Shown here one piece after another: positions 37,838 through 48,540 of a stretch of DNA of 64,000 nt (its first letter is position 1; each line of letters opens with the position of its first letter). This stretch comes from Basidiobolus meristosporus CBS 931.73 (lineage: Eukaryota; Basidiobolomycota; Basidiobolomycetes; Basidiobolales; Basidiobolaceae), in assembly GCA_002104905.1 (NCBI GenBank), contig MCFE01000015.1:186001-250000 (forward strand), given 5' to 3'. Below the pieces are notes generated by a model. The model saw only the letters and a program-made list of their open reading frames with translations, was not told the origin of the DNA and ran no database searches. The position numbers and the translations under genes are program-made.

Positions 37838-38955
37838 AATTTGTCATCTTTTTATAAGTATATCCATTTAGGATAATGTAGTTTTGCTGTTGTATATATT
37901 GGACCCCTCCCCTCCTCTTGATCTGCTGTATAGATTTCCTTCATTGACTGATTAAAATTCGATCTCAATCAAACCCAAGTTACATACAGATCTGTCTAAC
38001 TTATTGACAACTTGACTAACTCCATGATCAGACCAAGATGGCAATGTCAAGACTTTATCAAGGAGTACAACATCCACAAAACGAAAGCAGTTAACAGAAT
38101 CCGTACGGCAACCATAATACATATCAACAGTTAAACAGGTCTGGATTGCTTGCAAAGATCTGATAACTTTGACCAAAATTCTGGAAGAATAGGACTTTCT
38201 TTGATAACCAATCGGATGTAATGTACCAGCCGATGTATGAAATACAAGTGACAATGTTGAGGAAAAAATCAGATAAGGAATGTACCAATGAGAAAACTCG
38301 GTAAAGCAAGTATGTTATACCACCTTAAACACGTGCATCAGATTATATTTCACTTGCTGCAGCTAATTCGGAATGCAACAAATATGACTGAGCAACGTTA
38401 GAGTGTCATCATTATTCATTTTGATTTGAAATTTATCAGATTTGGTTTCACATGTTGAACTATACCATTATCAGATTTTTTCGTTCTAGTCAATCCGTAG
38501 TCATTACCCCATTTGGTATGTGCTCGGAACTTGACAAACTCATTCCCACAATATTGATAATTGAGTGGGGCGAGTCAAACTTATCCCCAGCAATTAAATT
38601 AACGAATGGTAGGTATTTATCAGATGATCCTTATATATCAAATATAATGTCTAGAATCTTTTGAATATTTGTCCAGATTACGCGATCAAGTTTACATGGA
38701 ATGGTGACATTTGTCTAAAAAAAGACAACATATAATCAGGTCTTCTTTGGGTTCAAGGTACTTGCGGATGGCTATTAGCTGCAGGGACCAACGACTTTGA
38801 ACTAAGATTCCTGGTATTATTCTCAACTTGACAGTTGGGAAGATCTTTATTTTCAGTTGACTAAAACTATTAATGAACGTTTCCTGCTTGTTCATGTGTG
38901 CCAAATATTTTACAACAGCATATATACATACAAAACTAGAAGAATCTACTAGTGA
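37838..38955. other. Intergenic region between convergent C2H2 genes
   Basis: Both neighbours end into this 1.1-kb gap, so a promoter is not expected. Nevertheless six ATCAGAT/ATCTGAT elements lie between 38158 and 38625. No conserved ORF is seen. A noncoding transcript or a relic promoter could lie here. Confidence 0.5.
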
Positions 38956-39612
38956 TCAAAACCTAAACATCGTTGCTCGGGTAGGTATTTGGCTACTAGT
39001 GGGGATTGGTAACACCCGTTCAGCGGAAATCATTCTCATTAGTTCCCCAAAGCTTGGTAACTGAACTTCAGTCTTCCTCTCAGTCAAAGTAAACTCAGGA
39101 ACACCGCCAAGATGGGTGGGACTCTGACTCTTCAGAGGAGGTGTGGAAACTGATTCGTCCTCGCTCTCTGAAGTACACGAAGAGGCTGGGGAGAGTGAGG
39201 GGTTCTTCGACTCCTGGAAAACGCAGAGTTTCTTCATAGGTGGGCTATCCTCGGCCTTGATCGCGGTTGGGTTGTGGTTGACATTTGGTTGTGAAGTCTG
39301 GGTCTTTGATTTCAACTCAGCCTCTAAAGCGAGTTGCTTTTTACTTTTTCTTCCTCTCTTCTTGGGGTTAATATGAGTTTTCTGGTGTCTTATTAACTCG
39401 TCGGATCTTGAGAAGGACTTGGTGCAGCTGGCGAAATCGCACTTATACGGCTTTTCGCCCGTGTGAATTCGAATGTGTCTTGTTCTATGTTCGATACGGT
39501 AGAAGGCCTTGTTGCAAACGGGGCACTCGTACGGACGCGGGATGGTGGTGTTGTCTAAATTAGCCAATATATCTTTGATATCGGTTTCTCTGGTTTGTAG
39601 ATCACAGGTCAT
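38956..39612 (-). CDS. Two-finger C2H2 protein, CreA/Mig1-like (paralogue 2)
   Basis: Single-exon gene on the minus strand, 218 aa, starting [10 protein letters not shown]. It has the same plan as paralogue 1: finger 1 with [14 protein letters not shown], finger 2 with [15 protein letters not shown], then [17 protein letters not shown]. The tail is serine/proline-rich ([19 protein letters not shown]) and ends with the conserved [19 protein letters not shown] motif. A TATA-like element (ATTATATAAG on the minus strand, about 39698-39707) lies about 90 bp upstream of the ATG. Predicted role: sequence-specific repressor or regulator in the nucleus, inferred from the finger residues only. It is convergent with paralogue 1 and divergent from paralogue 3. 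Confidence 0.8.
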   Translation of the reverse strand: MTCDLQTRETDIKDILANLDNTTIPRPYECPVCNKAFYRIEHRTRHIRIHTGEKPYKCDFASCTKSFSRSDELIRHQKTHINPKKRGRKSKKQLALEAELKSKTQTSQPNVNHNPTAIKAEDSPPMKKLCVFQESKNPSLSPASSCTSESEDESVSTPPLKSQSPTHLGGVPEFTLTERKTEVQLPSFGELMRMISAERVLPIPTSSQIPTRATMFRF

Positions 39613-40812
39613 TTTACAAATAGTCGAACTGTGCAGAGCAGTATAGCTTATTGGAATTGATAACTTTTGTTAGTGCTTCATGAACGTTTTTCGTTGACTT
39701 ATATAATGTTCCAGCCAGTCTATGGTCTTTTTTCTGGAGTACTCGGGTCGAGGGCCCATCCAAAAGGGGAAACTCGACCGCTTTTGACGAATTGATTCCG
39801 GATTCCCTTAAAATATCAATGAAAATTTCAATCTCTCGCATTAATTGGACAGCTCCAATGATGGCACATAGGGCTTCAAGAAATACTAATATTCTGGCTT
39901 CAAGTAGTCGTATCAGAAATTATGCGGGGAATCTGGCATTTGGTTTGCCACTACGGAATCCGCAATTGGAAATCTAGCTCCGTTCATACCAAAAGAACAT
40001 TCTACGGATCAGATATTCATTCGTAAGAAGCATGGGTATTGGGTGGAGAGTAAAACTATATGGGGAAACTGCGTGGTGTGTAGTTTCAAATTTGAATGAG
40101 TTTCCGATTCAAATGCATGGATCATTAAATCGTAATTATCAGATAAACTTGTCTAGATGCTGATGGATTATGGAATTTTCAATCACATCATAGCTGAATA
40201 TTTACTTATTGGTTGTGTTTATCAGATTCTCCCATTTTGTAAAAAGATTCTCGGATCTGATTACTCATGGCTACAGTGGTTTGATATTGAGTATGTTAAA
40301 TAGCTCTACTCAGTTCTTGAGGATTTATCAGATGTTGATATGGGGGGGGTGCCTTTCCAAGTCCGATATTTCCATAATTGGTGAGATATTGATTTCTCCC
40401 TAACTTACCCGGTAGTGATTCCTGGTATAGATACCAAGATCGTATTGATTTCAACCCATAATACCTGCTTGACAGGGTTAGTGTCCGCGCTCTAAGCAAC
40501 GTGGAGTTGTGTTCAATTGAAGGAGAAATTTCTCAGAAAATGAAGACGGAGTAAAGTGAACCCTTGTTAATTACTCCGTTTTACTACAAATATCCGGCAT
40601 TGGCCTATTTGGAAATACTTCAATACATCTGATAACTTTTAGTAAGACTTCAATGTTTTATACAGAGAATCTGATAACTCATCCATAATGTTTATTGGAT
40701 AGATGAACAGCATCTGATAATGGGGCAGACTGATATTTAAATAGAATTTGCATAATACGCCGAGTATACGCTGCAATTCCTAGATTCCAACATCCTTTCC
40801 TTGCTTCAGAAA
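39613..40812. promoter_or_regulatory. Divergent promoter region of C2H2 paralogues 2 and 3
   Basis: 1.2 kb between divergent starts. Eight ATCAGAT/ATCTGAT elements lie at 40008-40720, five on the paralogue 2 side and three (all ATCTGATAA) within 190 bp of the paralogue 3 ATG. A TATTTAAATAG stretch near 40733 could be the paralogue 3 TATA element. Confidence 0.6.
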
Positions 40813-41508
40813 ATGATCGCCAAGGTTGAAAATTCCTCTAATAAAAGTTCTACCAAGCAGTCCAAATACAAAGACATTGCGATGAAAAGACTTCTTGCTG
40901 GCTTAGAGAAATCGCTGGATTCCCGTCTTTATAAGTGCCCTTTTTGCAGTAAAGAGTTCTACCGCGTCGAACATAGAACAAGGCATATTCGTATCCACAC
41001 AGGTGAGAAGCCGTACAAATGCCGCTTTGAAAAATGTTCCAAATCGTTCTCAAGGTCGGACGAACTCGCCAGACATCACAAAACCCATATGAATCCAAAG
41101 AAGAGGGGAAGAAAAAGCAAGAAACAGCTTGCTTTGGAAGCTGCTCTTGCTGCCAAATCCATTGAAGAAGCAGGTCATGCTAACCCGACAACTCAAGAGA
41201 TCCATCAAGGCCTTGACTCTGATAAGTTGAAAGCCAACGAGAAAACGTGTTATTCTGCTATGAGCTCTCCGCGTTCTCCTGGTACTTCCGAGAGTGATGA
41301 GGATGATATCACCACACAACATACCCAGCAAATGGAGGGCAAGCACACATCAACAAACTACGCAATGCAAAGGGATCTCCAAGGCAAGAAACAAATACAA
41401 CTGCCTAGTTTTTCCGAGTTGATGAGCATTATTGCTACCGAGGGGGCATTTCTCATGATGCCAGGTGACATAGGCCCCCAGCCAATGTATTCCAGCTATA
41501 AATATTGA
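40813..41508 (+). CDS. Two-finger C2H2 protein, CreA/Mig1-like (paralogue 3)
   Basis: Single-exon gene, 231 aa, from the first ATG ([11 protein letters not shown]); the frame extends 12 nt upstream without an ATG. Finger 1 reads [20 protein letters not shown], finger 2 [15 protein letters not shown], and the basic patch [17 protein letters not shown] is retained. The C-terminus keeps [18 protein letters not shown]. The N-terminus ([11 protein letters not shown]) differs from the sisters. The three genes clearly arose by local duplication with inversion of the middle one. Whether they bind the same site is unknown; contact residues in the fingers are the same by eye. Confidence 0.8.
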   Translation: MIAKVENSSNKSSTKQSKYKDIAMKRLLAGLEKSLDSRLYKCPFCSKEFYRVEHRTRHIRIHTGEKPYKCRFEKCSKSFSRSDELARHHKTHMNPKKRGRKSKKQLALEAALAAKSIEEAGHANPTTQEIHQGLDSDKLKANEKTCYSAMSSPRSPGTSESDEDDITTQHTQQMEGKHTSTNYAMQRDLQGKKQIQLPSFSELMSIIATEGAFLMMPGDIGPQPMYSSYKY

Positions 41509-41949
41509 CTCTATCCAATCTTGTAAATAATGGCATCCTCTGTTCATTGTATAGAGTGTTTTTAATCGCTCAATGTAGTTTTCCAAGTCGTGGTAGATTC
41601 ATAATAATATGATGGGTTTCTTTGAATTGGTGGTTTTCTGGTTTTTGAACATAATAAATTCTAACTTGCAATCCAACGCCTAACACAGTTGATTGGGGCT
41701 GGTTCCATCGCATCAGCAATCAAATACGATGCTGCTTAAATGGCTGGTGGCTAAACCTTAAGTACACGTGTAGTTGAATGCTCATCAGGGAATTCCAACA
41801 ATGGTCACAAATAAAAAATAGTCCCAGTGAAATCCGCTAATTTATGATATCATAGATGGATCCAAAGTCTGGGCCCAAAGCCACATCAGAATCCTATAAT
41901 TTGTAGTTGGAGGAACTCAGGCTTACAACTTTCTACTTGTGACGCTCTA
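41509..41949. other. Intergenic region before the aldo/keto reductase
   Basis: C2H2 paralogue 3 terminator region and reductase promoter. AT-rich, with no coding likeness and no copies of the zinc-finger cluster motif noticed. Confidence 0.4.
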
Positions 41950-43671
41950 ATGAGTCTGAAGAAACTGCCCAGAATTGCCATAGGGACCTATCGTTTGTTC
42001 CTTGGCATGCCTGAACATGAAAGAGCCTTGTTTTCTGCCTTGAAAAGACAATCCGATGAGCGATTAAATTTAAGCTTGATCGATACCTCTTCTAGTTACG
42101 GCAATGGTTTGAGTGAGAGATTGATAGGAAAGGTAGTGTTTCGATTTTTACGAACTATATACTCTGTGAGACTAATAGGTTCCTCCAGGTACTCCACCAC
42201 GAAAATCCCGAGATACTAAGAAGAGAAGAGGTTTACTTGACTTCAAAATTTGGCTACTTGCAAGGGGAGAGCATGCGCCAGCTTCAGGAAGGAAAACTGA
42301 AAGTAAGTTTAACTGTCGTGGCCCCAGGAAATAGAACCCAGGAACCAAACGCTTTTCTTGGTTTAAGTTAGACGAGGCGACTATCATCAAGCCATTTCAA
42401 AGCATTTACCACTGCATTCATCCAGAATTTATGAGGTAGGTTCCTTGTTTCTGTTCTACTTATTCAAGCTTAGTGTGTGGCCATGCGTATTGCCCGGTTT
42501 GTTCTGAGTGAAGTTACTAAGTTATACCTTTATTATGGAAAGAATAGAGATCAACTCTCTCGCAGTTTGACGCGGTTACAAACCGATTATGTCGATTCCT
42601 ATCTAATTTGTAACCCTGAATATTATCTGATGCACCATATTCAATCATCGGACGTGAATGTCAGAGGTTCAGCCAAGCGTCCCATACATCTATCGCAGCA
42701 CTCTCTTGACTAACCACCGTTCACATCGATTCTCCAGAGTTACAAGCAAACCTACTTGCTAGAATCGCGGAGACATTCGAGGCTTTAGAAGGGGAGATCA
42801 AGAAGGGAACAATCAAATCGGTGAGTGGAGCTGTACTTACCCTAGCAAACCTCAGATAGCTAACTGGTGCACAGTACGGTATTTCTAGCAATAGTTTTGC
42901 GCTGCCTCCGGAGCATCCTCACTTCTTGCCATACAAAGACTTGACAAAGCTGGCTGAGGAAGCGGCATCCAAGTCCAGAGGAACAAAGGACCACGGCTTT
43001 TCTACTGTTCAATTCCCCGCCAACGTATTGGAAACAGAGGGCTTAAAGTCGATGCTGACGTGGGCGAGCAAGCAGAATCTACAGGCAAGTGCCTATACAG
43101 TGCGGGTTTCTCCCAATCCATGGGTTTCTGAACGTGTTCATAGATTATGACAAGTCGGCCGCTAAGCTCGTTCGATCAGACTGGCATATGGAAGATAGTC
43201 AGCACACCACGAACATCATACCAGGAAGTGCTCGCAGAAACCTTAGAGCACATCCAGAAAAACACCGTCTCCTCGGACAATAAGCCGCACTTTCTGGTCG
43301 AAACCATCAACAGACTAAATTCTGAGATTCAGAACATTGACTCAGTGTTCAGGTATGAAGAGATCAAGCAAAGAGTGTACTCATTGATCCATAAGAAGTT
43401 TGATGAAATACCCCACGAATGGTTGGAGCATCTTCAGAAATTTTTCAACGAGTACGAACGGGAGGTGCAGCACATCGGCTCAGTGTGTCTAAAGAAATAT
43501 CTCGACGCGCGTGGGATCGAGGTAGGCGAAGGAGAGGGGAACTTTGAAGAGTTCGCAGTGCAGTTTTTGTTGGAGCATGAGAAGATCACCTCAGTCATCC
43601 TCGAAGTCGGCACGGAGAAACACGTGAATTTCGCAAGAAAGATGTTGAAGATCGATTTGGAAGACGACTGA
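41950..43671 (+). CDS. Aldo/keto reductase-family protein
   Basis: Seven exons: 41950-42132, 42189-42302, 42368-42435, 42548-42653, 42740-42820, 42875-43084, 43144-43671; 429 aa. Family marks: IAIGTYRLFLG near the start, IDTSSSYGNGLSERLIG (the catalytic-Tyr/Asp region), VYLTSKFGYLQG, YHCIHPEFM, then RSLTRLQTDYVDSYLICNPE, GTIKSYGISSNSF and TSRPLSSFDQ. The last corresponds to the NRPLNAF segment of related fungal reductases. These are NAD(P)H-dependent oxidoreductases with a TIM barrel; the substrate is unknown. The C-terminal 175 residues extend beyond the usual barrel and are partly helical. The intron at 43085-43143 begins GCAAGT rather than GT and is required to keep the family motif in frame. 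An unspliced reading ends at once in a stop (at about 43148). Confidence 0.75.
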
Positions 43672-43944
43672 CGCCTGCTGTGTCCCTTGTACTCTATCAC
43701 TCCACCGCTGTTCTGTACATACGCTTGTGTATCTATTGGGACATAGGCCCCTTTATGGTTCATTTTTATGGTATCTGCTTCAATGATCCCGGGCAATAAA
43801 TCACTGAATGCCTAACTCAAAGCTGTATGTGATCATCAGCGTCATTTGGCTACCAAGTTGATTAAGTACAGGCCTGGCTGGAGGAATCATTGGTATGATT
43901 CAGGCATCTAGTCCCTGATGGATACATTCAATGAAGATTACTTG

Positions 43945-44376
43945 ATCATTACCGGAATGAGCTGCACTGTGGATTTACACAACACATAGAATATGCCACT
44001 ATCATTGGCGTCTTCCTTGAAAGTCATACATCTGGTGCTGTCTTCACCCTTACCCTTGGCCTCGCCATCATCGCTGTGTTTAGTGAATACGAGCTTGACC
44101 TGTATTCGATCACTATGGTGTGGTTATGCATGTCCATAGTCTTAACATCACCCCTTCAGGATAACATATGGATTGGGCCAAATGATGTACATCTTCGGCT
44201 GCTTCGACACCCCTTTGACAAATGAATCGGTGCTGCTGGTTTACACAACTTCCTTGTACATTAAGCATGCACTGATAGGCAGCCGGTGAGCTTGGCTACT
44301 TTTTTGCGAAGGAAGGTTTTAACTGCAAGGATGTGTGGCCATACGACGATCCAGAGGAAAATCCAGCAGCCTTTGT
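43945..44376 (+). pseudogene. Possible relic or unresolved exons of a membrane protein
   Basis: Protein-like stretches appear in separate frames. One around 43990-44135 is hydrophobic (ATIIGVFLE, then GAVFTLTLGLAIIAVFSEYE). One around 44168-44275 includes GLGQMMYIFGCFDTPLTNE. One around 44282-44374 includes GYFFAKEGFNCKDVWPYDD and ends exactly at a GTAAGT donor. The order of membrane and soluble pieces suggests either a decayed gene or several short exons. I could not find consistent acceptors or a start, and I do not recognise the family. Confidence 0.3.
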
Positions 44377-44377
44377 A

Positions 44378-44480
44378 AGTACTGCATAGATATAGATATC
44401 CGCCTGCTGCTAGTCTGACAACCAAGCTTGTAGTACTGCATAGATATAGATATCCGCCTGCTGCTAGTCTGACAACCAAG
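44378..44480. repeat. 49-bp direct tandem duplication
   Basis: Identical 49-bp units at 44378-44426 and 44432-44480, separated by CTTGT. Each begins AGTACTGCATAGATATAG and ends GACAACCAAG. The first copy starts at the putative donor of the fragment described at 43945-44376. Confidence 0.9.
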
Positions 44481-44799
44481 GCCTAAATTTGGTTACGCTG
44501 TAGCAAATGCCACAACACACGCATCAGGGCGTTTAAATTGGCTGAACGAAACAAGGAATTCGGTTTATTTGGCCGGCGGAGCAGATCGGTTGTATCGTTA
44601 TTGTGATATCCGCCCGCAAGGCCAACTTGATCCAAATATCCCATCTGATGCACTCCCTAGGGAGGTCTGAAATGGATATTTTCAACTAAACATTGTAGGC
44701 TGCTGTTGTTTCTTTTGGCATGGCTGCATATGCCTACTCGAGCAAAATCAATGGCAATGCGTTGCTGCCTCACTCAATCGCTCGTTTTCCCCAGGGCCA

Positions 44800-44808
44800 T
44801 ATAAAAAG
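44800..44808 (+). promoter_or_regulatory. TATA box of the aquaglyceroporin gene
   Basis: TATAAAAAG lies 43 bp before the ATG at 44851, a close match to the TATA consensus. An ATCTGAT element, as in the zinc-finger cluster, lies about 200 bp upstream at 44643. Confidence 0.55.
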
Positions 44809-44850
44809 GTGGCAGCCCCGCACTAAACCCACCATCAACTCCTCCGTGAT

Positions 44851-45878
44851 ATGACAATGAGTCACACCGCCGAAATCCACGAAACCAATTGGAAAACCAA
44901 CGACACTAAGATAACCTTTGAGACGAACAATGAACCTATCACATCCATCCTTAACGAAACTCCATTAATCCAACGCCTTGTGACAGGTGAGAGCATTCCC
45001 TGGCTTTCTAGACTCCGCCTCCAATATCGCGAATATATGGCGGAGTTTTTCGGAACCTTGCTGCTCGTTAGTCTCGGGCTCGCAGTCATACATCAGGCCA
45101 CTTTGGGAAAGGGTGCCACCGGCACTTTCCTAAGTGTAAACCTTGGTTGGGGGTTTGCCTTGACCCTAGCCCTGCTGCTTACTGGACGCGTCTCGGTTGG
45201 TTGAAATCACGCCTGATATATGGCAGCACCAGTTTAATCGTAAATGTTTATCTCTAGGGAGGCCATTTGAATCCTGCTGTAACAATCGCCGTTGCCCTGG
45301 TTAGAGGGATGCGTTGGGGCAAAGCGTGTGGCTACATTGTTGCTCAGCTTCTTGGAGCCTTTTCTGGGGCAGCACTGACATATCTGTACTTCTACCCACT
45401 TATCAAGGCCTATGAGAATGGACCTCGTGTCGTTGGTGGAGAGCATGACACAGCAGGGCTGTACGCATCCTACAAGAACCCAGCAATCTCGACCTTCTCT
45501 GCGTTTATTGGGGAATTCCTAGCTACAGGAGTCCTTATCATCGCCATATTTACCGCAACCGACAAAAGGAATAACATCCCATCCTACTGCGGGCCATTCA
45601 TTATTGGACTGAGCGCAATCTCGATCGGGGTGTCTTTGGGTAAGTGGCCTTGCGCTGTAGATGTCATTGACCATCCTACTAAACGGTGATGCTTAGGTTC
45701 GGTAACGGGTGGGTCCGTTAATCCAGCTCGTGATCTCGGGCCCAGAGTGTTTACAGCCATTGCTGGGTGGGGCCCCTCGGTGTTCACTGCAGGCAATTAT
45801 TATTTCTGGGTTCCCAATGTTGCGCCAATCCTAGGCGCGATTGTGTCCGGAACGTTGTATGAGTTCTTCATTTGTTAG
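44851..45878 (+). CDS. Aquaglyceroporin (major intrinsic protein)
   Basis: Three exons (44851-45195, 45258-45639, 45697-45878), 302 aa. Membrane channel for water, glycerol and similar small solutes. After a hydrophilic N-terminus of about 65 residues come six helices, starting EYMAEFFGTLLLVSLGLAV. The first pore loop has the intact NPA motif in GGHLNPAVTIAVAL; the second has NPARDLGPR. The aspartate after the arginine (NPARD) is typical of glycerol-conducting members such as GlpF. The C-terminus is very short (YEFFIC), unlike regulated Fps1-type channels with long tails. Donors are GTTGGT and GTAAGT, and phases fit. The length and helix pattern are normal for fungal aquaglyceroporins. Confidence 0.9.
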
Positions 45879-46911
45879 ACAGCCCTGAAGTTCGCTGGCA
45901 TGAACCACGTCTAGGCCTATTTATATATACTGTTCAATAATAACTTTATTCACTAAACAAGACTGCGAGAGCTGGTGTTGGTAATATTCATTCTGGTTTT
46001 ACCCAGGATTCAGGAGGAGCGAGCAGAGGAAATGGATTGGGTGGTGACATTGAACAGTAGCCACAGTGAATGTATATGTATTAATACTGAATGGATTGGG
46101 TACATTGTGGCCGTGTATTGGGGATATATTGGATGCACTGAATGCGTTGAAGCTTAGCAGGTTTGTGGAATCGATTCTAGGCCTAGCAGATGAGACACGG
46201 GTTCAATATAAGTGGGGTATGACTGTTGGAGCCAATGCTAGGAGGGGAATCCTACACATATGATGCTCAATATTACACACATACTGATTGTGCTGGAATT
46301 GATGGTCTTCCTGCGTTTCGTCCTCCACCCCTGCATTCATGGCCAAAGACCTTGCTGTACTGCATGAGAACTACACGAACTCAGTTACTAGCTCCTGGCC
46401 TCCTCAGAAACAGCTACTTGAAACTTTCATATGACAGTGCATCCGCCTGTGCCACTAATTCCGATCTCATTAAACCAATAACTCGTTGTCTTGTCCTCAT
46501 CCACAAGCAAAATAATGTCCGAGTCGAGATTGTCGGATAGCCTACCAAGCGGAATAAAAATAGGCGATTTCTTGGATTAAAATTAGTTTTGTGATTAACC
46601 TTTGGCTCAGTCCAAGTCATGCTCTGCCTCGTTAGCAGCTAGCCTGCTTTAAACCGACATCTAGTCAACCAAAGATCCCCATATTATTTGTCTAGTAATT
46701 GATGGAATAGTGCGCTTCTCCCAAAGCTAAGGAAATATACAACTTTCCATAGAATCCACCTTAATTGGATGGACTTTTCACCAAGATTTTTTCCACTCTA
46801 ACTGAGAAAACAATCTTGTACCTTTATATTTGATTTTACTTCTTCTTGCGTTCCTTGATTGACCTTTGGGCCACTCGCTCAAATCCCCTTCCTCCTTTCT
46901 ACACTTTTTTG
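45879..46911. other. Intergenic region after aquaglyceroporin
   Basis: Carries the aquaglyceroporin 3' end (AATAA-rich near 45937) and the next gene's promoter. A near-direct repeat, GAATGGATTGGGTACATTG at 46089 and AAATGGATTGGGTGGTGAC at 46029, is noted. No convincing gene. Confidence 0.4.
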
Positions 46912-48235
46912 ATGAACTACGCACAGCAGGAGCAAGGTTTGGTTGTTCATCCTTCGGATTCACTGCCTCCGAACTCTGGACATCCTTACTTTGAGATGAG
47001 AGATGTTGACGATGTCGGTACTCAGATACGTCAACAGCTCACAAACTTTCACGCGACTCTGGTTTCGCATATTGCGGTTGAAATGCGGTCCATTCATGAG
47101 CGTATCAGCAACATTGAGAGTAAGCTCGATCAAATCGTGAACACCGATACTCGCACTTTACAAATGAAACTTTCCGAGATTGAAAGTAAGTTGAACGAGG
47201 TGGTATATTCGCAAACTCCAAAAAACAACAATAGAACTCCTGGAAATGCCAGTATCGTCTCAGCTACTCCTAACGGGACCCATAGCAACGGCAACGTACA
47301 GGGCCCTACGAACGTCGGAGTCCCGCAGACCCCAACTTCCCAAAATAGACTTGGAGTTAGCGTCCCGAGGTTAAACCAAACCCCGTCTCCCATGACTCCA
47401 TCTACTACCGGAACCAATAGCTCTGAGCAGAGCCCAGCGAGTTTAGCACAAACCGGAATGATGGTTCCTATCATGGCAAATTCCGCCCGAGAAACGCTCG
47501 TCTCTCAGCTGCCTTCCGAAGAGGGCGCGAAGGTGAAAGTTCTGCTTCGTCAGTTTGCCGGCAAAGCTATGGCATACATCGAGCAAAACGCCCCCGCCTA
47601 TGCCAATGTTAATAATCACGTTGGAGGTATAGAACATTGGTTCATTTCATCATTGACACGCAGCCAGCTCACCCCGCTTCAACTTAGCGACGACAACCAT
47701 GAAACGCTTCGATATCTACGATTCCCCATCGTGGGATCAGTTCGTCGAGGTCAACTTCCCACATATATCCAAATCCGACCTGAAGGACGAGCTCGTCAAG
47801 ATCGTTAGCGTCAAAGTGAAGAACACAAAAGCACGGTACAAAAAGGTAATTTGTCCCCGAAACAGAATAGTTTTAGGCATATACGGGCTGCGTGAATCAA
47901 ATGATAGTTACACATTCTCGTTGTTCTAGAGAGTCTCTGATACGCAGCTCCCTCAAGCCAACTCACAACTACAACTGCCAGATGCGCTGTCCGATGTACG
48001 TACTTTATTTCTCCCATGGGATCATTCGGATATTCACTGATCCTCCTTACAGAGTGAGACAAGCCCATCGCCCAAGAGACTTTGCGCAACACCCGCTGTG
48101 CTCAGTGAGAATGAGCTACTAGTCCAGCAGGCTCAACAGTCGGTACAGCTACCGCAGTCTCACACCCATGCTCTGCAGCAGTCTTCAAATCCACAGCGTC
48201 CTCCCGGAACTCCCTCCCAGCTTCACGCACAACAG

Positions 48236-48267
<32 letters not shown>

Positions 48268-48540
48268 TCTACAACGGCAGCACATGCAGCAGTTCCAACA
48301 ACATCAACTGCAGCAGCATCAGTTACGCCAGCAACAACTGCAACTGCAACAGCAGCACCAACATCCTCAACAAGGCAATGGGGTATGAGGTTGATTCCTT
48401 AACCAGTACATCGATATGATGTTGACTTACTTTGTTTTCAGGACGGGACCGACCAAACTCTCACGAGTCTGGGAATGCACCAGCATTCACATACCCAAGG
48501 GGGGGACTTGAATGATGGCTCTTTCCTTCTTCCTGTCTAA
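46912..48540 (+). CDS. Coiled-coil, glutamine-rich nuclear-type protein, unknown
   Basis: Five exons (46912-47626, 47688-47845, 47930-47995, 48053-48382, 48442-48540), 455 aa. I do not recognise the family. The order is: a coiled coil at residues about 36-98 with heptad-like IRQQL, ERISNIESKLDQI and LSEIESKLNEVV; an N/T/P/S-rich linker to about 185; a compact, apparently folded region (SQLPSEEGAKVKVLLRQFAG, then across intron 1 to RFDIYDSPSWDQFVEVNF and SKSDLKDELVKI); a basic patch (KVKNTKARYKK); and a long Q/H-rich tail with pure Q runs (residues about 320-420). This layout is common in transcription factors and coactivators. The folded region with its basic end could be a DNA- or protein-binding module. 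It starts at MNYAQQEQ, the first ATG with good context. Confidence 0.65.

Larger units (their letters stand above)
35839..40720. promoter_or_regulatory. Cluster of about 21 TTATCAGAT / ATCTGATAA elements
   Basis: All noncoding gaps around the three zinc-finger genes carry repeated ATCAGAT/ATCTGAT. Positions: 35839, 36591, 36687, 36721, 36846, 36943, 37033, 38158, 38268, 38337, 38433, 38468, 38617, 40008, 40136, 40219, 40255, 40325, 40627, 40669, 40712. Ten or more extend to TTATCAGAT on one strand. The longer form contains TGATAA, the core of GATA-factor sites, but flanking AT and CT are also kept. I noticed only isolated copies elsewhere (42625, 44643, 59464). Spacing is irregular, so it is not a tandem repeat. 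Confidence 0.7.

Noticed and set aside
44851-45878. Bacterial origin of the aquaglyceroporin because of its GlpF-like NPARD motif
   Set aside because: It has two ordinary host-type introns, and NPARD is also usual in fungal aquaglyceroporins. There is no sign of transfer.
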